Shown here: piece by piece, positions 15,839 to 22,723 of the stretch
How the letters are laid out: every line of letters begins with the position of its first letter
Numbering within the stretch: the first letter of the stretch is position 1
Made by a program: the position numbers and the translations under genes
Assembly: GCA_963699225.1 (NCBI GenBank)
Contig: OY969423.1
Span: 620,001 to 684,000, forward strand
Length of the DNA stretch: 64,000 bases
Source of the DNA: VRUE01 sp963699225
GTDB lineage: Bacteria; Actinomycetota; Thermoleophilia; Solirubrobacterales; 70-9
Direction of reading: 5' to 3'
The notes under the pieces: model-generated
Told to the model about the DNA's origin: nothing
Seen by the model: the letters and a program-made list of their open reading frames with translations, nothing else
Databases searched by the model: none

Positions 15839-16219
15839 GCTGCCGGCGGCCTCGGCCTCGCGGCGGGCGATTTCGGCGATCGTGGTCTGGCCGAAGACCT
15901 TGCGTAGAGCGGTGACGCCCTCGGCCCAGATGCCGCCGGCCTCGTCGGCCTCCTGGCCGACCTTGCCGTCGAGTGCCTGGACCACCTCCAGCACCGAGAT
16001 CTCCTCGGCCGGGCGCGAGAGCGTGTAGCCGCCGCGCATGCCGCGGTGGCTGGTCAGTAGGCCGGCGCGGCGCAAGGTCGAGAAGAGCTGCTCGAGGAAC
16101 TGCTCGGGAATATCGCGGCGCTCGGCCAGCTCCTTGATCGGCACGGGGCGCTCGCCCGAACGTGCCAGCTCCGCCATCGCAACAACCGCATAGCGCGACT
16201 TCGAGGTGATCGAGATCAC
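15821..16219 (-). CDS. cymR: Rrf2-family regulator, CymR-like
   Basis: 132 aa from GTG 16219. It has an N-terminal winged HTH (SKSRYAVVAMAELA, IPEQFLEQLFSTLRRAGLLTS, RGMRGGYTLSRP) followed by a dimerisation helix. There are no cysteines, so it cannot carry the Fe-S cluster of IscR. This is the CymR pattern. In Firmicutes CymR controls cysteine synthesis in complex with CysK. Its position upstream of cysK-cysE on the same strand supports that role. Its 3' end is the integration site of the element, and the coding sequence is preserved by the 24-bp repeat. Confidence 0.85.
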   Translation of the reverse strand: MISITSKSRYAVVAMAELARSGERPVPIKELAERRDIPEQFLEQLFSTLRRAGLLTSHRGMRGGYTLSRPAEEISVLEVVQALDGKVGQEADEAGGIWAEGVTALRKVFGQTTIAEIARREAEAAGSGMYFI

Positions 16220-16282
16220 AAGTGCTTTCTACCGCACTGCCCGGACTGGGTTAGGATCGGCCGCAGGGCTCCAGGGCTGACG
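16220..16282. promoter_or_regulatory. divergent promoter region of Rrf2 and response-regulator genes
   Basis: 63 bases separate the two divergent starts. On the plus strand TAGGAT (16252-16257) is a reasonable -10 box for the gene at 16283. No clear -35 was found, and no Rrf2-binding palindrome was recognised with confidence. Confidence 0.35.
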
Positions 16283-16945
16283 ATGGAGCCATCGCCGAAC
16301 ACCCAGATATCGGAACCGGTCCTGAGCGAGCGTCCACAGTGCCTTGTCGTAGATGGTCACCCGATCGTCCGCATCGGCGTGCGCCGAGCGCTGCAAGACC
16401 GCTTCGAGTGCCAGGAGGCGGCCAGCCGCGAGGAGGCAGTCGATCTCGTCCGCGATGTCGGCAGCATCGATGTCGCGATTCTTGACATGCGACGCCGTCC
16501 CGACCGACTCGATCCGGCGCCCCTCGGCGCCACCGAGACGATCCGGATGATGCTCAAGTCCGAACCGGGACTTGGCATCGTCGCCCACGGCGAGCGCGCC
16601 GAGCGCCACTTGGCCAGCGCCGCGATGCAGGCCGGCGCCAGCGCCTACATCTCGCGCACAGCCAGCACCGAGCTGCTCCTGCACGCCGCCCAGGCCGCCC
16701 TCGCCCAGGAACGCTTCATCGACCCGGCCGTGCCGCCCCGCGGCAGCCGCGGCAAGCTGACCAAGCGCCAGCGGGAAATCCTGCAGCTGCTTGCCAACGG
16801 CGAATCGACCACGGTCGCCGCTCGCGAGCTCGACCTCAGCGAAGAAACGATCAAGACCCACACCAAGAACGCGCTGGCCCGCCTCGGCGCCCGCAATAGA
16901 ACGCATGCGGTGGCAATTGCCCTGCGCGAGTCCCTGATCGAGTAG
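16283..16945 (+). CDS. NarL/FixJ-type response regulator with degenerate receiver
   Basis: 220 aa. The receiver (19-140) keeps the phospho-acceptor-like D68 (VAILDMRRR). However, the acidic pair at the N-terminus is D24-G25, the switch Thr/Ser is absent (GIVAHGE), and the conserved Lys is R125 (YISRTAS). The LuxR HTH at 158-215 is intact (KLTKRQREILQLLANGESTT, EETIKTHTKNALARLG). Phosphorylation is therefore doubtful and it may work constitutively or by ligand. It diverges from the Rrf2 gene and converges with the HDOD-LuxR gene. No histidine kinase is adjacent. Confidence 0.85.
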   Translation: MEPSPNTQISEPVLSERPQCLVVDGHPIVRIGVRRALQDRFECQEAASREEAVDLVRDVGSIDVAILDMRRRPDRLDPAPLGATETIRMMLKSEPGLGIVAHGERAERHLASAAMQAGASAYISRTASTELLLHAAQAALAQERFIDPAVPPRGSRGKLTKRQREILQLLANGESTTVAARELDLSEETIKTHTKNALARLGARNRTHAVAIALRESLIE

Positions 16946-16967
16946 CTAGCCGCCCCCGGACGCGGGA

Positions 16968-17009
16968 GGGCGGGCGCGAGATCGCCGGGTGTGACTAGCG
17001 CGCCCGCCC
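16968..17009. terminator. GC-rich hairpin between convergent regulators
   Basis: GGGCGGGCGCG at 16968-16978 pairs perfectly with 16999-17009 over 11 bases around a 20-base loop. It lies in the 91-base gap between two convergent genes. No U-tract is present. A bidirectional terminator is likely. Confidence 0.55.
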
Positions 17010-17036
17010 GGGAGCAGAGGAGGCGGCGCCTGACTC

Positions 17037-18116
17037 TTAGATCCAGCCGCGGTCGCGCGCGGTGAGGACTGCCTGGGCGCGATCGACGGCGCCGATCTTG
17101 CCGTAGACGTTGTGCAGGTGGGTGCGGATGGTCGAAACCGAGAGCTGCATTTCGCTGGCTATCTGCTTGTAGACCATGCCCTCGGAGAGGTGGCGCAGGA
17201 CATCGAGCTCACGAGCCGAGAGCGGGCAGGGCTCGGAGACGCGCGAGACGTCGTTGCGGGCGTAGGGAAGCTGGTAGAGCAGGTCTCGCAGGGCGTCCGG
17301 ACTGAGACCGCAGCGCTTGGCCGAAGCGTGCAGGCGCTCCGGCGAGACCGCCTCTCCCTGGCTGTAGTGGGCGACCATGTCGGCGGTCCCAACCAAGGCG
17401 GCCAAGCCCTCGGCGTCATCGGCGTGGTGGCGCTCGATCGAGACCGCGATCCGCTGCGGCAAGCTCCAGCGTCGCGCCAGCACGCCGCCGACCAGGGCGT
17501 GGTCGATTCCCAGCCGGTCGCGTTCCTCGCGCAAGCGTTGCTCGGGAGTACGAGAGATCACATCGAAGTGGCTGCGGTCGCCGGGATGGAGGTTGGCGAT
17601 TACCAAGCGGCCGACGTCGTGCAGGAGCGAGGCGACGGCTAGTTCGTCGCGGTCTTCCCAGCCGACGGCGCGGCCGATCTCATCAGCCGCCTGCTGGGTC
17701 GCGAGGGCGTGAACGCGGAAGCGCTCAGGGCGCATCTCGCGGCCGCCGTTTGTCTCGAAGAAGTCAAATACGGGAGAGGTGCCAGCAATCGCGAGCACGC
17801 CCGAAGGCTTGAGGATGTCGAGCGCCGCCGGGACCGAGCCGATGCTGGCGACGGGCGAGCTGGAGCGGTTGGCAAAGCGCAACACGGCGATCGCCAGGCC
17901 GACGTCGGCCTCGACCGCCTCGACCAAGTCACCAATGCGGCTCGTCTCCGCTGTGGCCGCCTGCATGACCCGGGCCCGTGACTCGAGCAACACCGGAAAC
18001 TTCTCCACCGCCTCGAAGGCGGCGGCAAGACGGGCGCCCGGCGCGGGCCGGCCGCTGGCGTCTTTGGCGACGGAGCCTGGCTTGGCTTTGCCGTTGGTAT
18101 GGGTCTTGGTCTCCAT
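17037..18116 (-). CDS. HDOD-domain protein fused to a LuxR-type HTH
   Basis: 359 aa from ATG 18116. The frame is open 45 bases upstream, but an AT-rich leader precedes this Met. Residues 35-230 match the HDOD signalling domain (AVEADVGLAIAVLRFANRSS, ASLLHDVGRLVIANL, IERHHADD), with an HD pair at 166-167. Residues 298-359 form a LuxR/GerE HTH (LSARELDVLRHLSEGM, VSTIRTHLHNVYGKIGAVDR). HDOD proteins usually bind partners or nucleotides rather than acting as phosphohydrolases. Here the domain would regulate transcription directly. No adjacent target is obvious. Confidence 0.85.
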   Translation of the reverse strand: METKTHTNGKAKPGSVAKDASGRPAPGARLAAAFEAVEKFPVLLESRARVMQAATAETSRIGDLVEAVEADVGLAIAVLRFANRSSSPVASIGSVPAALDILKPSGVLAIAGTSPVFDFFETNGGREMRPERFRVHALATQQAADEIGRAVGWEDRDELAVASLLHDVGRLVIANLHPGDRSHFDVISRTPEQRLREERDRLGIDHALVGGVLARRWSLPQRIAVSIERHHADDAEGLAALVGTADMVAHYSQGEAVSPERLHASAKRCGLSPDALRDLLYQLPYARNDVSRVSEPCPLSARELDVLRHLSEGMVYKQIASEMQLSVSTIRTHLHNVYGKIGAVDRAQAVLTARDRGWI

Positions 18117-18247
18117 TGCGATAAATGTCCTCGACTGCCTCATCGGCAGCGAAGGACGCACGGTTTAGCCCGACCATCCACAAAATTAGGGTGCAGAAAA
18201 ACGCCATATGTCCAATTAGGCGGATTTCAGCGGTCTTGCTTGTCCCG

Positions 18248-19615
18248 CTAGGCCCGCAGGCGGGCGACCGCGGCGTCGATGCGGGCTAGCGATTCCTCGC
18301 GCCCGAGCGCAGCCAGCGACTCAAAGATCCCGGGTGAGACCGAGGTCCCGGTTATCGCAACCCGAATCGGCTGGTAAACCTTGCCCGGCTTGGCCCCGAG
18401 CTGCTCGGGAATCGGGGTGAGCGCAGTCTCAATCGCTTCAGAGTCAAAGTCAGGCGCCTCCGCCAGAGCACGGCGGGACGCCTCCAGTGCCTCAAGAGCG
18501 CCGTCCTTCATCACCTTGCCCCAGGCCTTCTCGTCGTCCACGGGAGGCTCGAAGAGGAAGCGGATCAAATCCCAGACCTCGGCCAACGTCTGCGCTTTCT
18601 CCTGGGCGATCGCGCAGGCAGCGCCCAGCTGCTCATCGGGCTCGCGCCCGAGATGGCGCGCCACGGCCGCCGTGTACTCCTCGAGCGGCAACTCGCGCAT
18701 GAAGCGGCCGTTGAGCCAGCGCAGCTTCTTCTCGTCGAAGATCGCCGCGGAGCGACCGACGTCCTCGACCCGGAAGCGGCGGACCAACTCCTCCGTCGCC
18801 ATCACCGTGGTGTCGTCGTCGGTCCCCCAGCCGAGCAGAGCCAGGTAGTTCCGAACCGCCGCCGGCAGGTAGCCGGCCTCGCGCAGCTCCTGCACCGAGG
18901 CGGCGCCGTGGCGCTTAGAGAGCTTCTTGCCGTCGGGGCCGTGCAACAGCGGCAGGTGCGCATAGCGAGGGGGCTCGTGACCAAGCGCGCTGAGAACGAG
19001 CAGCTGCTTGGGGGTGTTGGAAAGGTGGTCGTCGCCGCGCACCACCTCGGTGATCCCCATCTCGGCATCGTCGACCGCGACGGCGAAGTTGTAGAGAACC
19101 GAGCCGTCGCCACGGGCGATGACGAAGTCGTCGTAGCTGCGGTTGGGAAAGCTGACCGGCCCGCGGATCAGGTCGTGGACGACGGTCTCACCGTCGTCGG
19201 GCACACGCAGGCGCACCGCGCCACTGCCGTCCCCCGCCGGCTCACCGCGGTAGCCACGATCGGCGCCGTGCTCGGCCTTCCAGGCCTCGACGTCCTTGGC
19301 GGTAGCCGAGTCGCGGTAGGCGGCGCCGGAGTCGAGCAGCTGCCGCAGCGCCTCGGCATGGCGATCGACGCGCGAGGTTTGCGAGATCGGGCCGATGTCC
19401 CAGTCGAGCTCGAGCCACTCCATCGCATCGAGAATCTGGGCGACGTTCTCCTCGGTCGAGCGCTCACGGTCGGTGTCCTCGATCCGCAGCACCAGCTCGC
19501 CGCCGCCATGACGGGCCGCGAGCCAGTTGTAGAGGGCGGTGCGGGCGCCGCCGATGTGCAGGGCGCCGGTCGGCGATGGCGCAAATCGGACTCGGGTCGG
19601 GGCGTCTTCAGGCAC
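18248..19615 (-). CDS. gltX: glutamyl-tRNA synthetase
   Basis: 455 aa class I synthetase charging tRNA(Glu). The HIGH motif is HIGG at 20-23 (FAPSPTGALHIGGART) and the KMSKS motif is KLSKR at 231-235. The C-terminal anticodon-binding domain is present. With gatCAB in the same window and no glnS seen, this is probably a non-discriminating enzyme that also makes Glu-tRNA(Gln). That is inference. GTG start at 19615. It diverges from nfo across 62 bases. Confidence 0.95.
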   Translation of the reverse strand: MPEDAPTRVRFAPSPTGALHIGGARTALYNWLAARHGGGELVLRIEDTDRERSTEENVAQILDAMEWLELDWDIGPISQTSRVDRHAEALRQLLDSGAAYRDSATAKDVEAWKAEHGADRGYRGEPAGDGSGAVRLRVPDDGETVVHDLIRGPVSFPNRSYDDFVIARGDGSVLYNFAVAVDDAEMGITEVVRGDDHLSNTPKQLLVLSALGHEPPRYAHLPLLHGPDGKKLSKRHGAASVQELREAGYLPAAVRNYLALLGWGTDDDTTVMATEELVRRFRVEDVGRSAAIFDEKKLRWLNGRFMRELPLEEYTAAVARHLGREPDEQLGAACAIAQEKAQTLAEVWDLIRFLFEPPVDDEKAWGKVMKDGALEALEASRRALAEAPDFDSEAIETALTPIPEQLGAKPGKVYQPIRVAITGTSVSPGIFESLAALGREESLARIDAAVARLRA

Positions 19616-19677
19616 GCGGGCAATCTAGATGAACCGCGCCGGTAACCCCGGCCGGCCGATCCATAGGATGCGAGCCG

Positions 19678-20541
19678 ATGCTGATCGGCTCGCACGTCTC
19701 GACCTCGGGAGGACTGGAGAAAGCAATCGAGCGCGGCGCCGAGCGCGGCTGCGAATCGATCCAGATCTTCAACCAGAGCCCGCGCATGTGGCGGCCGACC
19801 AAGTACGGGCCAGAGGATTTCGCCGCCTTCAAAGAGGCGATGGCAGCCTCGCCGGTGGAAGCGGTGGTGATCCACGCCGTCTACCTGATCAACTGCGCCA
19901 GCAAGGACAAAGAGCTGCGCAAGAAGTCGCAAGCCTCTCTGACACATGCACTGCGTATCGGCGACGAGATCGGCGCCGCCGGTGTCGTCCTGCACCCGGG
20001 CGCACAGGTGAAAGAGCCGCTGGGGCCGTCGATGAAACGGGCCGGCAAGACGATCGCCGCAGCGCTCAAAGACAGCGAGCGCTGCCCACTCCTGCTCGAG
20101 CAGACGGCCGGCCACAAGGGCCTGCTTGGCCGTGACTTCGACCAGACCGCCGAGCTGATCGAGCTCGCCGGCAGCGGCAAGCGCCTCGGCCTCTGCCTCG
20201 ACTCCTGCCACCTCTTCGTGCAGGGCTACGACATCACCGACGAGGAGCACCTGAAGGCCGTGGTGGACGAAGCTGACGCCAAGGTCGGCCTCGAGCGCCT
20301 CCAGTGCCTGCACGTCAACGACGCCGCCGCCCCGCTCGGCTCCTGTCGCGACCGCCACGCCAACCTCGGCAAGGGCGAGATGGGCAAACAGGGCCTCGCC
20401 GCCTTCCTCTCCGAGCCCCGCTTCGAGGGCCTGCCGGCAACGCTGGAGACGCCAGGCCCGGACAAGAAGGGCGCCGACCGCAAAGAAGTGCTGGCGGCCA
20501 AGCGCCTGCGCAAAACCGGCCTCAAACGCCGTCAGCGCTGA
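19678..20541 (+). CDS. nfo: deoxyribonuclease IV (AP endonuclease)
   Basis: 287 aa TIM-barrel enzyme that incises DNA 5' to abasic sites in base excision repair. All nine trinuclear zinc ligands can be placed by comparison with E. coli Nfo: H66, H106, E141, D175, H178, H212, D225, H227 and E257. DSCHLF and DRHANLGKGEMG are intact. ATG 19678 gives the standard start MLIGSHVSTSGG. It stands alone on the plus strand between gltX and a VOC gene. Confidence 0.96.
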   Translation: MLIGSHVSTSGGLEKAIERGAERGCESIQIFNQSPRMWRPTKYGPEDFAAFKEAMAASPVEAVVIHAVYLINCASKDKELRKKSQASLTHALRIGDEIGAAGVVLHPGAQVKEPLGPSMKRAGKTIAAALKDSERCPLLLEQTAGHKGLLGRDFDQTAELIELAGSGKRLGLCLDSCHLFVQGYDITDEEHLKAVVDEADAKVGLERLQCLHVNDAAAPLGSCRDRHANLGKGEMGKQGLAAFLSEPRFEGLPATLETPGPDKKGADRKEVLAAKRLRKTGLKRRQR

Positions 20542-20569
20542 AAACAGCGGCGAGCGAACCAGTCGGCAG

Positions 20570-20932
20570 CTAGCCGCCGATCAGCTCGATCCGGTTGCCC
20601 CAAGGGTCGGCGACGTAGAACCTGCGCACGTTCGGGATCGCCTCGTCCCAGCGCACCTCGACGCCGGCCTCCCCCAGCCTCTCCGCGAGCCGATCCAGAT
20701 CCGCGAGGGCAACCCGCAGCGCCGGGTGCGCCTTGGTCGCGGGCGAGAAGTCCGGCGCGATTCCGATGTGGAGCTGATGCTCCCCGCAGGCGAACCAGAC
20801 GCCGCCACGGCCCCGCAGGGCCTCGGGCTTCTCCAGCTCGCTCAGACCGAGCAGCTCGCCGTAGAAGCGGCGCGCGGCGTCCTCGCCGCCGGCCGGCGCG
20901 GCGACCTGCACGTGGTCGAGGCCCTGAATCAG
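20570..20932 (-). CDS. VOC/glyoxalase-family protein
   Basis: A VOC (glyoxalase/bleomycin-resistance) fold protein of about 120 aa, with GLDHVQVAAPAGGEDAARRF, FACGEHQLHIG and FYVADPWGNRIELIG. The first conventional start is GTG at 20911, but family-like residues (LIQGLDH) continue upstream to a CTG at 20932, two bases after the acyl-CoA dehydrogenase stop. I therefore extend to CTG, expecting coupled initiation. The metal-binding His and Glu positions appear retained. The substrate is unknown. It probably belongs to the acyl-CoA dehydrogenase operon. Confidence 0.75.
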   Translation of the reverse strand: MIQGLDHVQVAAPAGGEDAARRFYGELLGLSELEKPEALRGRGGVWFACGEHQLHIGIAPDFSPATKAHPALRVALADLDRLAERLGEAGVEVRWDEAIPNVRRFYVADPWGNRIELIGG

Positions 20933-20934
20933 GG

Positions 20935-22230
20935 CTATTTGACGTGGACGCCCGAGATCGCGCGGCTGATGACCAGCCGCTGGATCTCCGAGGTGCCCTC
21001 GAAGATCGTGTAGATCTTGGCGTCGCGGTGCATCCGCTCGACCGGGAACTCGCGCGTGTAGCCGTTGCCGCCGAGAATCTGGATCGCCCGCTCGGTCGCC
21101 CAGACGGCGACCTCGCCGGCCTTCAGCTTCGACATCGAGCCCTCGGCGTTTTCGAATTTCTGACCCGTGCGGCCCATCCAGGCAGCGCGCCAGACCAGCA
21201 GCCGGGCGGCGTCGATCTCCAGCTTCATGTCGGCGAGGGTGAAGGCGATCGCCTGGTTCTCGATGATCGGGCGGCCGAACTGCGAACGCTCTTTGGCGTA
21301 CCCGAGGGCGTACTCATAAGCGGCGCGGGCGATGCCAACGGCCTGGGAGCCGACGGTGGGCCGGCTGGCCTCGAAGGTCTGCATCGCCGCCTGCGACTTG
21401 GACTTTTTGCCCTCGCGCACGCGGGCGAGGCGCTCGTCGAGCTTCTCCTTGCCGCCGAGCAGGCAGGCGCCCGGCACGCGGCAATCGTCGAGGTGGACGT
21501 CGGCGGTGTGCGAGGCGCGCAGGCCGTGCTTCTTGACCTTGGCGCCCTGCTCGCAGCCCTTGGTGCCGGGCGGGATCACGAAGGCGGCGTGACCGCGTGA
21601 GCCAAGCTCGCGATCGACCGAGGCGATGACGACGTGGATGTCGGCGATGCCGCCGTTGGTGGCCCAGGCCTTCTGGCCGTTGATAACCCACTCATCGGTG
21701 GCCTCGTCGTACTTGGCGGTGGTGCGGATCGCCGAGACGTCGGAGCCAGCATCCGGCTCGGAGGCGCAGAAGGCGGCGACCTTGGGGTCGTCGGGACTGC
21801 CGAAGCACTGCGGGATCCACTCGCCGATCTGCTCACCGGTTCCCTGACCGAAGATCGCGGCGACGGCCAGCGAGGTGCCCATGATCGCCATGCCGATGCC
21901 AGCGTCGCCCCAGAAGAGCTCCTCGTTGGCGATCGGAAGCGTTAGGCCGGTCGGGTCGGCGAAGAACTGTCCAAGCGCTTCGAAGCTGTAGAGGCCGATC
22001 TTGGCCGCCTCCTGGATCACCGGCCAGGGGGTCTCCTCGCGCTCGTCCCATTCCGCCGCGGCGGGACGGACGACGCCCTCGGCGAAGCCGTGCACCCACT
22101 CGCGGATGTCTTTTTGATCCTGATTCAGCTCAAGCGTGAAGACGGGGCCCTCTGGGGCTCCCTCCCCACCCGCGACCTCGTCCACGATGCTCTCCTTTGC
22201 TGCCTCTGCAACTGCCGCTGTATCGCTCAC
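20935..22230 (-). CDS. acyl-CoA dehydrogenase
   Basis: 431 aa flavoenzyme of the acyl-CoA dehydrogenase family. It shows AAFCASEPDAGSDVSAI (FAD/substrate loop), INGQKAWATNGG, QFGRPIIENQAIAF and the catalytic Glu E411 in IFEGTSEIQRL. GGNGYTREFPVERMHRDAK is present. GTG 22230 follows a GGAGGG ribosome-binding site by three bases. The N-terminal 30 acidic residues are additional to the core. Chain-length specificity cannot be read from the sequence, and a role in fatty-acid or branched-chain degradation is generic. Confidence 0.92.
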   Translation of the reverse strand: MSDTAAVAEAAKESIVDEVAGGEGAPEGPVFTLELNQDQKDIREWVHGFAEGVVRPAAAEWDEREETPWPVIQEAAKIGLYSFEALGQFFADPTGLTLPIANEELFWGDAGIGMAIMGTSLAVAAIFGQGTGEQIGEWIPQCFGSPDDPKVAAFCASEPDAGSDVSAIRTTAKYDEATDEWVINGQKAWATNGGIADIHVVIASVDRELGSRGHAAFVIPPGTKGCEQGAKVKKHGLRASHTADVHLDDCRVPGACLLGGKEKLDERLARVREGKKSKSQAAMQTFEASRPTVGSQAVGIARAAYEYALGYAKERSQFGRPIIENQAIAFTLADMKLEIDAARLLVWRAAWMGRTGQKFENAEGSMSKLKAGEVAVWATERAIQILGGNGYTREFPVERMHRDAKIYTIFEGTSEIQRLVISRAISGVHVK

Positions 22231-22300
22231 TGACCCTCCATAGGTTCACGCGCGTTCACGGCGCGGGATCGTACAGGGATCAGTGTCGAGTAGGTCGCGC

Positions 22301-22675
22301 TCAGACGTCGCGCAGGTCGAAGGCCTTGATGCCCTCGGGACCGGCGTCGGAGCAGTCGAAGAAGCGGCGGTTGACGCAGTCGTAGGACTCGCCCTCCCCC
22401 TCGTATGCCTGCTCAACCGAGAACTGGCAGTGGGGCAGCGCATCGCCGGTCATCTTCACGCCGCCGAAGCCACCTGGCTGCAACACGGCCTCGAGGTCGA
22501 CCTTGGCGGCGAAGACATCCTGCATGCAGCCGACGTACTGGCTGCCGGTCAGCATGTCGACGAAGGAGTAGAGGTAGCGGCAACGCATTTCGACGCAGCC
22601 GCGCGGCTCGACCATCTTGTCGCAGAACGAGCGGCACTGGCGGCACTCACCCGTCTTCTCGCGAGTTGCTGGCAT
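22301..22675 (-). CDS. Cys-rich hypothetical protein (124 aa)
   Basis: Nine cysteines at 11, 14, 18, 27, 32, 50, 83, 100 and 108, five of them clustered in the first 32 residues (CRQCRSFCDKM, CVEMRC). No signal peptide or membrane segment is seen, so metal or Fe-S binding is more likely than disulfides. ATG 22675 is the only good start. It lies between the acyl-CoA dehydrogenase and dnaE on the same strand, with gaps of 70 and 48 bases. I do not recognise a family and assign no function. Confidence 0.7.
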   Translation of the reverse strand: MPATREKTGECRQCRSFCDKMVEPRGCVEMRCRYLYSFVDMLTGSQYVGCMQDVFAAKVDLEAVLQPGGFGGVKMTGDALPHCQFSVEQAYEGEGESYDCVNRRFFDCSDAGPEGIKAFDLRDV

Positions 22676-22723
22676 GAATGAAGTCTACGGAGGTGGGGCC
22701 CTGAAAACCAAGGCCTGGACTGG

